From: Ptychodera flava
Lineage: Eukaryota; Hemichordata; Enteropneusta; Ptychoderidae
Assembly (NCBI RefSeq): GCF_041260155.1
Contig: NC_091938.1
Coordinates: 22,039,632 to 22,103,631 of the forward strand
Length of the DNA: 64,000 nucleotides
Direction of reading: 5' to 3'
Below, piece by piece: positions 37,998 through 49,446 of this stretch. A program made the translations under genes and the position numbers. The notes under the pieces were generated by a model. That model saw nothing but the letters and a program-made list of their open reading frames with translations, made no database searches and was not told the DNA's origin. Position 1 is the stretch's first letter; the number at the start of each line of letters is the position of its first letter.

Positions 37998-40900
37998 GTC
38001 TGTCTGTCTGTCTGTCTGTCGGTCTGCCAGTCTGTCTATCAAGCAATCAAACCATCTACGACTGCTCACAAATAAATAAATGAACGAATGAATGAATAAA
38101 TAAATAAATAAATAAAAATGTCGAATACCTCAAGAACAAAGACATAGAGAACTTACCGTCTAATTTGAAAGCAATGTTTAATGTTGCCGGAGTATTTTTT
38201 CTCCGTAGCACCTTTTTCATCGGTTTAGGTTGAGTTTTGGATTGTTCAGTTCTGTTATTATCATCTTTGTTCTGTCCATCAGTGTTAGATGACGATCCAC
38301 TAATCGGTCTTTTTTGCGCTGCTGGGGAACTACTTTTCTTCTGCGTTGTGCTCGCTGGACTACTCACAGCCTCATCAGCGTCTTCGTCGTCTTCCGCCAC
38401 AGCCTGGTTGACCTTTGACTTAGCCGACTGCGAGGGCACTGTAAAATTTACATAAATGTATGAAGTTTAGGCGGGAAGGACCGGAGTGGTTTCGACCACC
38501 CATAAAACGTGTGGTCGTTCCAAAAGCTAGCCCAGGGTCCCAGCACCAACGTGGGTGGAGGAACTGTGGATAAACCCTTCAAACTTCATGGCATTTTCAA
38601 TAGGTAAAAAAGTCAACGTGTAATTCGGTACACCAAATCCCTCGCGGTTACAAAAATGATATGTCAGATTTTACCTTTTATCCTTTCTTAGGTCATGGTA
38701 AAAAACAAACAAAAGGAGGGGGACGTTTCCTATTTTTCTGACTCAAGCCCTGCCCGGGATATCATACATGTAATTTCATTCTGACCGTACGTTCAAGAAA
38801 CAAAGAGTCACTTACCGTCAAACCTATTCTGTCTAATCAAATAGGCAGGCGTGTTTTTCCTCTTCAATTTGCCAGGCCCCTTCTTCGAAGACTTCGTTTC
38901 GTTTTCCCCGCCTTTCCTGTCAGCCGGTTCAAGCACCTTCATCTTGTCCCCCGCAGCCGGGATTTTCTTCCTAGCTCCACTAGTGTTCGTCGGCACGATT
39001 TCTTTCGTCTTTGAGTCGCCGTTCTTTTTCTTGATCTTCGGTGAAGTCCTCTCGGGTAAGGAAAGAGTGGTTTGTTGGTTTAATTTGTTCTCCTTCCAAA
39101 CTTGCTCACTCTCAGCTTCCTCGATGCTTTCTTCAAGACTTTCAGTGAACTTGTGTGCTTTCCTCGAAGGAGCTGCTGGAAGTTAGAAAATAATAGGTCA
39201 CACATGATACTTACTGGGGCGCGAATAACGCCTAGACTTGGTTCAAGTTGGTGAATTTAAAAAAAATTAAAATCATTTGTAATAGTTTCCGTTGTGTGTC
39301 TCCTATTTCATACAAACCTATTTGGAATTTGGCAGCCCAGGTCAGGTTTTCTTGGCGATTGAATGCATTACCCTTGAGTCTGCGCAGTATAGTGAGTTAG
39401 TTTCTGCCGGATCCCGGGAGAAACTCCCCTGTATAGCGTTCACCCCACTCATCGTGTTCACCCCACTCACGCGTTTCACATGAAAACAGAACAAAATCAT
39501 CTCGTTCATCCCACTCAAACATTCACAAATCACAGACTTCAACCAAGTCTAAATAGCGCCGTGCATCATTGAGTTACGGAAGATGTAAAGGGCGCGATTT
39601 TGGAAAGAAATTTAAGACAGGGCTTCTTCAGAATAAACAACTCACACTAAAAACCAGAAGAGTAATTTAACATCACACGCTGTTACGGATTTATAAATTG
39701 TCATTGAAAAAGATTGGACTCTCATAATTCTATTCAAACACCCATCCATTAAAAGATCATGTTTTTGAACGCATGATGATTCTTAGCGTAGAATTCTCTT
39801 AACGTGTCATATTTTATCACTTTGATTTCTGGAAACATTCCTTCGACCATAGTCTCTCAGTGCCAGTGATGGAAGAACGGTTCGTTCGAACCTACCTCTA
39901 AAGGTCGGCGGGTGTTGCAGTTTTGCCGGTGTGAGCTTTCTCTGCCTCGTGGACACCCCCTTTTGATCCTCCGACTTCGAGATACCGTAAGTCATATTCT
40001 CCGGGGCACTTTCAGAGTGTCTCAGTTTGTCCTTGGCTCGCTTTCCATCTTTTTTGTAAATGTTGAACCTTTCATCTTCCGGGTCGGAAAAAGTCACGCA
40101 TTCCAGGTCGAACTCGTGGCACGAAACACCGCTATCCAGCGACATATTATCATCATTTACGCTGTTATTAGCCATTTCGTCGTCTTCGTAGTAAATGAGA
40201 GGGTCGCTGCCGATGGCTTTCCCCTTGGACGGAGCTGCATGTAAACATCAAAAGTTATCATTACCTGCATCATCCTCATTATCATCATCTTGTTGCCATG
40301 GTGATAAAAGATCTTTGTAATCCTCTAACGATGTCCAATTCTAAGAATAAAGTCGTTATCCTTTACCTGGTCTGGAAATTGCGCTGATTACCAAACGGGC
40401 GTGCAAAATGTCCTTGTTACAGAAAGTATGGCGTGTATAAAGTGTGCACCAAACACAGACATCAAACACAGACAAACTGTTTCCAATCACGGAGCAACGG
40501 ATACTGACAAGGTGTCGAGACATAAAAACCCTAATGGAGCATCTGAGAGGTCCATTTTTTTCTGAACAGCATCGTGATGGTGGTGATCTCTGCTGCTGTC
40601 GTGTATAATTCAAAAACACCGACAGAAGCTGGTTTCACTTGCTTCGCCACGACAAAGATGGCGGCAAAGTGACAGTGGCAATGAGAGATACTTCAATCAA
40701 GAAATGTTAAAAACGAGCTTTCGAGTGATTCATCATTGCAATTTGATTGTAATTACGAGTTAGCTGCGGGAGTATTTTGAGGTATCTCTCCTTTTCTTGA
40801 TTGGCAGGAATCTTATAAAATGCAATTCCTTTTTTAAACAAGCGCTTCAAGTAATAAGCTTATAAACTTTTTGGTTAAATGCATCCAATTCTTTGTCCAA

Positions 40901-43612
40901 ATGAATCTCCGTTCTGACCTCGGGTTTATCCAAAAACAGCGACGATAACGATTGTGGGAGTTGAGGCTGCAAGAATTTTAACAGCCTACATCAAATTCAC
41001 ACAGATTCCAAAAGAAATCAGAAATTGACGATAAGCCTTGTTAAAGTATTGACATCCGTGCCGAGCAAAAAGACCCAGGGAACAAGCCCAAAGTGTCGAC
41101 GAATGAAGCAATGTGTTGCCGTCATGCCGTTAAAGGTAACCGAACCTTACCTGCAAAGTACGGCGAACGCGGCAAACTCGCAGGCGTGCTCTTTCGTTTA
41201 GGTGGCATCTGTGAAAAAATACGGATAATTGGGTCCAATTATCGTAGTTAGCTAGGTTAATGGGGTACGAGATATAGTATTATTCCAACAAGCGGGAAAA
41301 TTTGTTGCCAATACGGACACTTTTTATCGTTCCCGGGTATACTCGTGCGGCTGCAAGGCTATGAGTTTACGCATGCCTGAACGGAAGACGTTATTATGTA
41401 CAGACTGCTAAGGCTCTGCATAATTATCGATCCCGATTATTGTCAGCAGATTATGTCAATCAAATAGACTAAATCTATATCTGAAGCTATGTGATCGTAC
41501 AAACTTCAATTTGAAGGTATCCGATAATTAAAATGAAAGTGAATTTATTTCAGCAATGTGTAGCTGCATTTGCCGTTTGTTAAGATCACAAAGACGGCTT
41601 TATCAAATTAACAGAGATTAAATTTGAACAATGTTCGGATATCGAACCGTAAAAAAGTGTTGTCAATCAAGTTCATATCTGAATTAAAATTTATAGACGT
41701 CTTATTTGATTTTGATTTGTAAGAGATAAATTACCGTAAACCAAGGAAATTGAAAAAGTCACGAATCTAACTTTTCATTATTCACCAAAGTTTTGTTTCT
41801 GATAACTCCGTCATTTGTATATTTTTAGAGAATAACTTCAAAAAAGTCCAATGTGACGAAAAGCAAATGGGAGAAACTTGAAGGTGTCTACGTTCTAATA
41901 CTTCAACGAAGGTCACTCAACCCAACGTGACAAAACCTGGCTATTTTCCAGACAACCACGCCTGTGCTGTCCAGGGGAACTCGCCTCCGAACGACATATG
42001 AAAAACGCGGGAAACAAGCAAATGTACTCCCCGCCAAACGACATATGAAGAACGCTGGAAACAAGCAAATGTATTCCCCGCCGAACGACATATGAAGAGC
42101 GCTGGAAACAAGCGAATAATAAATAAGTTTTCACTTTGTACCTTTTTCTCTGTGTCGTCACTCGTCCGACGTATATTTATTTCGTCTTCACTGCTGCTGC
42201 TGCTGGTGTTGTCGTCTGCTGGTTCACTTTTCCCGCCTTCCAAAGTCTCTTCTTCCGGCGCACTGTCACCTTCAGATGAGTCCGACAGAAGAGTCTCGTC
42301 TACTTCATCGATGCTACGCGCACTCAATACTCTCAATCCCTCCTTCAGCTCTGCAAGACCCAGCAGGAAATAATTCGTAAACAGTGGCGTAAATAATTGC
42401 GCCCGAGTAGTGGCACGAAGAGGAATTAACCGTGCTATATTGTAAATTAGATGTGCTTCACACAGCCATTATGTATTATGATTCAGCGTAAATTCCTAAT
42501 TAATGTTTATTTTATGGCATATCTTTTGGATCGTTAACTATCTTCAGCGCGTAATTTCTACTGATAGCTTCACTACGAAATACGGTCACGGTAGAATATC
42601 AACTAGCAGTAGCTTTTCTACTGAATATTTGCGAAACTTTTTCGTGAGTTGAGAGACTAAACTAAGGCCAGAGAAGAAAAAAAATCTTGTTCATCGGATT
42701 TTTTGGACCAAGTTCCAGGAGCGGCGAGCGAAATTTTTTTATTTTTTTTAGGCCGAAGGTAAACGCGGTTCTCTGGCATTTTTGCACAGATGCAGAAAAG
42801 GCAAGATAATTGTTTCCCTTTTTACCAGAAATATCTCAGACAAGAAACACTGATACTGGTAACTGAATTCAAGACTATATTTCCCAACAATAACATAGGC
42901 CATTACATTCACAGTTAGTGTTTGCACAACATATTCTGAATATTTCAACATTCTCTCAGAATAAAACTGATATGTACAGCAAATCACTGAAATCCAACAA
43001 TTCAGTATTGTCCTTTAATATTGTCCTGGTGGGATCTAGCATCTGAGTTTTTTCATTTTACTTTGGCCCCATGTTTTGACCTCTTTACCACTGTCTGCAC
43101 TGTCTCTACACAGTTTACACAATGGTCTAACAACACTGTACTGTGATCGGAGTGAAGTTATATAGTCATCATTCAGATCGTACTTTAACATCGACGCAAC
43201 CATGTGTTTTGTCATTGCCGTAATTTTTCATACTTTCGATGCAATTTTCATTCAATCGGATGCACCGTCCATCTGCTGTCACGATCTTGTTGAACAAATC
43301 GCCGAACGTAATATAAGGACAAACACTGAATAGCGTCTTTAGAACTAACTGTTGGCCATCACGTCGAATGTTGGCGATCAAATTAATACTCATGATGTGA
43401 CATGTACTAACCTAACCAAATCGACCCACTTTGCGTCGTGATTCGCCAAATTCAGACGTCACAACAACGTGTTGGCGGTCAACTAAGTCCGTACAAACAC
43501 GTAGGAAGTCTCATTAAAAATCCCGTGCCCGCGAAAACCCGACAAAGTGTAGGGCGCCACCAGCGGCAGTACTAAACATATTTGTAATGCGGAAGTAAGA
43601 ATTTGCCGCGAT

Positions 43613-43647
<35 letters not shown>

Positions 43648-46600
43648 CCAAATATGCCAAAGTAGAAGCGGCGATTCCGATGAACAATTTATTTTTTCTT
43701 CCTGGCCTAATGTGTAGACTGCGCCTTTATGGTCTACCACTTGTAGGGGTTCATTTGACTTACACGCATAGTTTTCATAGCTTTCATTTTTCAGAAATTA
43801 TTTTTTCCACACAGAGTAAACACGTATAGATGGCGGCCATCAGTGTAGGTTAACATGGGTAATTCGTTTCTCTAGTACCAGATTTTGCACGGTCACCCAT
43901 GATTTTTAGTCTTGACTTCGGAAAGCAATGCTGAAAGTCCCCTTCAAAAAGTCCCAAGGCGCAAGCCACTTAAAACAAAACTTAATACTCGCAGAGATGA
44001 ATTTATTTTTTTTCTGAATTGAAGCTATCATGACAATTGTTAAACGCAACATTTACAGCCATCTAATTACTGCAGTCTGACGTCATCGACTAGTAATCAC
44101 TGTCGACGTCGCTGCCGACGCTGTGCCGTAGTACAGAACGGTATTGGGTATGGGCCTACCTTCGGCGCTGGGAGGTTGCGATATTGCCGGTGTGAGCTTC
44201 CGCCTTCTTCGCTGTGGATTGTTTGCAGACGTCGAGCCGTAACCGTCACCGTCGCATGAAGAACAATAACCCTTATCAGAGTGTCTCCTGGATAGAACCT
44301 TCTTTCCTGATGTCTCTTGGCTCTGCGGCGGAACCGAAGGCTCGATCAGCGTGCTGGCTGTAAGAGATATGGGCGCAAACTCTACGTTAGTTTGCGTTTT
44401 ATAAGCTTTACAAGCTACAATCCCCAATTGACTTGAAACCCCGGCCGTAACTTTGGTTTCATGTGGATGTGCCCTCTAAAAACTTTCAGAACTCTGTGTA
44501 GTGGCTGCAGTTGAAAACATCAAACTGTAGTGAATTGCACATCTCGGCTAACTATCTGCTGAAATCAACGTCTGTTTTATTATATCCTTTGGATCAATTG
44601 AAGAAGAGATTGCCAAGCGATGAAACGACAGTCTGAGAATAGTAGAGGCTACAAATTGACTCTTTTGGTGAAAGTAACGGGCCTAGCGGGGAAATAGAAT
44701 GTACTAGGTACACAGCAAAATGATTACTATTTATACACGTAAAACATGTCGCTTGAAGAAACATTAGCTGTTGGTAAAACATCGGACCATGTACGTTATG
44801 TTGTCATAACCTGCGCATCTCAAAAGAAGTCCTGGAAACGAAAGTTGTGAAAATAAAAATAAGCAAGCTATAAGAAATACGAACAAAAACCCATTAAAAT
44901 ACGTACATATTTGCTTACATAAACACATGCGTACATGTCACGTACAAACATATATACTTACATACACGCACATACATACATCATACATTCATACATACAT
45001 ACATACATACATACATACATACATACATACATACATACATACATACATACATACATACATACATACATACATACATACATACATACATACATACAGGCAG
45101 GCAGGCAGACAGACACGTACAGAGAGACGACAAACAGAAAGACAGACAATTGTGTTACAGATATTAGTCTGAGAGGGCATGCACGCAACACTTCATCGCC
45201 ATCAGCAATTACATGCAGTATCTGTGAAAGGCACGTGTACTTTGAGTTCAATAAAGGTCAAAGAACACCCATCCAAATAACGTCAACAGTATTCTTCCAT
45301 GCACATCTTGACGGCCTGTATACTTGTGTGTTTTTATTTGTGACCATGTACAGCATACACGTCATCTAGCCCACCAAAATCATCAGCCGTGAATTTGATA
45401 CCCGCTACCGAACGATGGAAAAGAGTGGGATTTGTGAAAGCCGCTTATTAGCATGAAATCTTAACTTGCTAAAGATCTGTAGCTCTCGATTGATCCCGCA
45501 GAGCTGTCACCAATAATCAGCTTTGGAAACTCGACCTGGTTTTATCGGACTCCTAATTATGTGCCTTCTCGTTGGGTTCCGAGTACATGGACCGAGATAT
45601 ACAACATGAACGAGAAATGTTGTACAGATTTCGACAACAAACAAAATGATTTAAGGAAATTAGGAATGACATTATTTGTTTGCTTAATAACAAATCTAGG
45701 GATATAATCTTACATAAAATACCTTACATGCAGGACCCAAGTTAAAAAAAATCACCCAAGTTGCTGCATCCTTCAAGTTGGAACGTAGCTTCATGAGATT
45801 TTAAAAGATGTAACAGCTTTCTCGTTTATGTTGCGCTGATAGAGAGAAAGATTGCGGGGAAACAAGGCCAATAGGACATTCGATAATCGTTCAAAAAATG
45901 AAACAAATTTATTTCTTCTTCCCTTTAGCTTTAGAAGAACGCATTGACCCAACGCATCGATTTTTCGCAATTTTACTCAATTATACGTTTTTGTTACAAT
46001 AACCACCGCTTCTCGGTGGAATTTAGTTGGTCAACCGCGAGAGAAGTTTTTCCAAAATTGTACGTTCACCGCGCTTGCAGCCTAAGATCTCTTAAAGGGA
46101 TACAGTCGTCGGAACTGCGCCCAAAAGTCGTATGGGACCCACACGACCAATGTAAATACTGTATCCAAGGTACGATGGTGATTAATGAAAGTTAAAACAT
46201 GCACTTAAATGTTGCAGCTGTGATGATGAGGTGCATCTAGATATCGTGCATGAAATACATTGTTTGTAAACAAGAAACTCGCACAGGCGCAGTTCCGACG
46301 ACTGTTTCCCTTTAAGTCAACGTCTGATATTAACCTTTGACGCGAAATGACAGCTATTTTCTTGCTGAAATTTGTTCAGAGTAAAATTCTCCTGGGGTGA
46401 AAAGACACGATTGATTGATTGATCGGCGACGACTTCTAAACCTGTCATGATTCCTAAAAGTTTGAAGTAAAAACATTCATTTTCATCAGTACTGTAAAGC
46501 TTGGTATAAGCTGTAACGTTTGATCTGTTTTCTCGCATTTTTATTGCGTTGGTAAAATACAGTTCTTTGTTCTCCTCCCGAAATCGTCTCGAAAATTAAA

Positions 46601-47369
46601 TGCCCGAAATCGTGTCGAACATGTCCGAGTGTTCAACTTGTCACCACAGCCTGTGTGAAATCCCTCGAATGTTACTACTGGCATCTGAATTTGGAAATCA
46701 TTCATCGACAATGATATTGCACCTTGCACACAATGCGACGTGTTTGCGAAGCTAAAACTTTGTATTTCGACGCACTCTGGACTGAATAGAATAAAAAAAT
46801 GAACTTAGTCTTGTTTTCTTAAAAACAAATCATGAAATATTATAAAAAGTTACACGGACTGTACATGGTTACAGCTATCGCCCCTTCTAAAAACACCGTA
46901 CGACTAGGACACCAAATTACCATTGCAGCTCATCAAAATTAGTTCGGCAGATAAAACAAGTGGAAATTTGACACTGATGACGAAGACATCTCATCACAAC
47001 TGCTCTGTATTTGAGATTAGGATCAGAAAAGATCCTCGCCTGGGACTTCGTACCTGTATCGTACAATCAGGACTATGTATTTCACATTCACCTCTATGTA
47101 TTCGCGCGTTGCGCACAACTTGATTTTTGACATGTTTGTTTTGAAAGAGGGTCATCGAGACGCATTAATCACTCGCGGAGAAGTTCGTGTTGCCATGGGA
47201 AGCTGTGACGTTCACATATATCGGTAAGGTGAGACCTGAAAGTGAAAGTGGGCCGAGAAATCTTGCTACGCTCAGAAAAATCCAAACAACAACAGCTTTG
47301 CCTACCTATCGAGGGAGTACTGGCGCTCCTCTTAATGACCGGTGGTAGCTCAATCTTTGTCGGTACTTC
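36193..47369 (-). CDS. Acidic Ser-rich protein with seven I-1/DARPP-32-like RKxTP motifs (5' end not found)
   Basis: Exons 47306-47369, 44160-44357, 42142-42350, 41151-41208, 39896-40234, 38816-39172, 38157-38438, 37464-37699 and 36669-36750 join without a phase break. A tentative last exon is 36193-36287; total about 640 residues. Seven basic Thr-Pro motifs occur in order: KRSASTPSI, RRRRKLTPAIS, PKRKSTPASL, RQRKLTPAKL, LKRKNTPAYL, LRRKNTPATL and RRRKITPIPP. TPA-T/S/M-L after a basic run is the PKA-phosphorylated PP1-inhibitory site of I-1, DARPP-32 and PPP1R1C, which have one copy. Between motifs are acidic Ser-rich spacers (for example DETDSDEDSDSDDEPSGR). Three exons start with A/V-P-S and end FRG/FDG/LDG in phase 1-1, a sign of exon duplication. 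KIEL in the first exon may resemble the PP1 docking site KIQF, weakly. PP1 inhibition is inference. The start codon lies upstream of 47369. Confidence 0.75.
37135..37350. mobile_element. GGAACTGCGCC-family MITE, copy 2, left end lost
   Basis: Matches 46096-46311 from GACCCATACGACCCATGTAA to CTCGCACAGGCGCAGTT, with indels. Inside an intron of the RKxTP-repeat gene. Confidence 0.7.
37892..38025. repeat. (TATC)n then (TGTC)n microsatellite
   Basis: About 100 nt of TATC followed by six TGTC units, ending about 130 nt from the donor of the 38157-38438 exon. Confidence 0.95.
39235..39551. mobile_element. Second copy of the TAGACTTGG MITE
   Basis: Same ends and interior as 27069-27379. It is flanked by AATAACGCC and AATAGCGCC, a 9-bp target duplication with one change. 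Lies in an intron of the RKxTP-repeat gene, just upstream of the 38816-39172 exon. Confidence 0.82.
41985..42120. repeat. 47-bp minisatellite, about three units
   Basis: Units centred on CGACATATGAAGAACGCTGG and AAACAAGCAAATGTA repeat at 41994, 42041 and 42088. They lie in the intron just past the donor of the 42142-42350 exon. Confidence 0.85.
43036..43393 (-). pseudogene. Intronless open frame of about 120 codons split by one frameshift
   Basis: From ATG at 43393, 75 codons read MSINLIANIRRDGQQLVLKT, then SVCPYITFGDLFNKIV and RCIRLNENCIESMKNYGND. Near 43173 the neighbouring frame takes over, reading LNDDYITSLRSQYSVVRPLC and CRDSADSGKEVKTWGQSKMK, ending at TAG (43036-43038). Both halves look protein-like, so a single frameshifted gene, a spliced pair or an assembly error are possible. 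It sits inside a same-strand intron of the RKxTP-repeat gene. No family recognised. Confidence 0.4.
43614..43645. repeat. 32-nt poly-A run
   Basis: Uninterrupted As on the plus strand. Could be a retroposed tail or simple expansion; the upstream sequence does not show a clear SINE box A/B. Confidence 0.9.
43698..43970 (+). repeat. Diverged copy of MITE family P
   Basis: Shares TGGTCTACCACTTGTAGGGG, GATGGCGGCCATCA and TAATTCGTTTCTCTAGTACC with the intact 49114-49446 copy; ends are lost. Confidence 0.6.
44980..45094. repeat. (CATA)n microsatellite
   Basis: About 110 nt of CATA followed by short CAGG and CAGA runs. Frames through it are artefacts. Confidence 0.95.
46096..46311. mobile_element. 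TTAA-flanked MITE, GGAACTGCGCC family, intact copy
   Basis: Inverted ends AGGGATACAGTCGTCGGAAC and GTTCCGACGACTGTTTCCCT are flanked by TTAA at 46092-46095 and 46312-46315. Length 216 bp, too short to encode a transposase. Confidence 0.88.
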
Positions 47370-49109
47370 CTATAAAGAAATAAATGACGAAAATAAATGA
47401 TTGAAGAAGAAGAAATCGATCGAGCCGAGTGCGTCGGTAATTGCGTCGCGACGTATTATTACTGTCGGAGAAATTTACAGCGCATGCGCGGTTGGTTAAG
47501 CAGTGCTCGGATTGTGTGTTTTCGCTCTTTGGTGTCAGTTGCACGCTGCGCAATGGGGAACAAAATTGCCTCCGAAAAACATCAACAAGGATAAAATCGC
47601 AAAAAAAAAAAAATACTATGACTTTCTATCATTCGTTTTCACCAGTATGTTTTCAATTTATTTGGGGATTTCTTAAAATGGCGGATCAATAAGCAGATAT
47701 AGAAGCACAGACAGGCTGTCAAAGCACATGCCATTATTTCATATAAAATACGATTATCTGAAAGACAACCCAGACTTTGAAAATCCACGTGGTTCTAAAC
47801 ATGTGCCCATACTGCACTAAAGGAAACGTCAAAGTATTAACTTTATAATCAAAACTGAATATGCAAACATGATATCAGATTACCTGAAACCGTAATACTG
47901 ATATTCGAAATTCAATATGGCCACTGTGTCTGAGCTGTTGGAAAAAATATATTTTGTTGCCCCCAAAAATGCAGGACTTCATATGTTTCGACGGGTCCAT
48001 GCTAGTTGTATACCTGAAGAGAATTGAAAAATCTTGGGAAAAAAAATAACGGTGTTAATTCTGAAAGCCGTTTGTCTCTGAAGTAGGCCTACTCGCAAGT
48101 AGGTCATAAGCAAAATTGATAGTCATTACCATAATTAAAAATTTATGAATTCCTTGTCCTTGAGCAAATTTTAAAGAGTAGGTGGGAGCTGTCTTTTATG
48201 AACATATAGAGGAAACATGTAATATGTACATTTTCGAAATAATTGTATTCGTTCATGCAAAGTGTATTCATAAGCATTGTTTCAGTATGCAAATCAGCAA
48301 ACAATGGGTCATTATCAATGGAAGATATTCATTGGCCCACTGTGATTGGCCTAAAATCGTGCAATATGTAAGGCTTGGAACTTCAAACCTACAGTCATTT
48401 CCCTTATTCGTGACGGATAAAATATTTATCCGAAAGCTGTCTGCAGGACCGCTGTACGCAAACTAATGCGGCGTAGTCTCGTTTGCAGAGTCATCTTATT
48501 CAAATATAGTAACATATGGATAAGAAAACATATCAAGGAATAACCTCCAAGCACTTTTAAATGTCACTAACATTCGCATTGGTTTAACATACAGCGGTAA
48601 AGCACAAATCCGAGAAAATTAACCTCTGACATTTGCCCGATAATATCACCTTCTTCTGCAATAAATGTAGGATAGAGATTCTCAGCTCTAGGCCTACACC
48701 AAATCGTGAAAATTCAAAGCCATTTACTAAAAAACGACTAATACATACGTTTGAAACAAATGTTTTCGCCTGGTTGAGTCTTGATCAATAGGGGTATGTC
48801 CAATTGACGTCACGGTTTTTCATTATTAACGCGAAGAAGTTAATATTTGTCCTAAAAATTTGACCAGACTTTCCGAAATTACAGGAATAAAAGTAATGAT
48901 AGGGGTAATTTGTCAGTGCCGACTTTCAATGAAAACCACACGACGGGTTCGATCACATTCTTAGGTGATTAACACAGTCACAAAAACAGAATGTTCCTGA
49001 AATTCTATCGGCAGCAGGAAAAGTCGCCCACTCACAAATATATTCAGTAACGAACTCGGCATTGTGGAACAACGACTCGCCGATAAATAGACTGCAGTGA
49101 TTTCTTTCG
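47370..49109. other. Region upstream of the RKxTP-repeat gene
   Basis: The missing 5' exon and promoter should lie here or further right. Several open minus-strand stretches exist around 47350-47553, but none combines a start codon, a phase-0 donor and family likeness. Confidence 0.35.
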
Positions 49110-49113
49110 TTAA

Positions 49114-49446
49114 GGTAGAATGTGCCTCGGGGACAGATATATAATCTGACACTCAAATTTATACAACTCTTTTCTGGTCTACCGCTTGTGGGGGCTGGTT
49201 TTAAAGGTATTGAAGTAAGCAACGTTATAACAGTCTTAATATTTCCAAACAGAGGTAACACGGGGTTGGCGGCCATTTTGAATTTTAAGCGTCGGTAAAT
49301 ATCAGGTAGTTTGTTTCTCTAGTACCATTATCAGCACGGTGACTCTCGATTTTTATTCTTTCTTTTTTTTCGAGAATGGTTGAAAGTTTCGTTGAGGAAA
49401 GTTCGGGCAAAAGTTGAAGCCATGCAATTTCGAGGCGCATACTACC
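49114..49446. mobile_element. TTAA-flanked MITE family P, intact copy 1
   Basis: Ends GGTAGAATGTGCCTCG and CGAGGCGCATACTACC are flanked by TTAA at 49110-49113 and 49447-49450. Length 333 bp. Confidence 0.88.

Noticed and set aside
44358..44427. Extension of the 44160-44357 exon upstream to include a VEF motif resembling the PP1 docking site
   Set aside because: A strong acceptor (CTCTTACAG) at the exon start and the required phase 1 junction with the 47306-47369 exon place this stretch in the intron.
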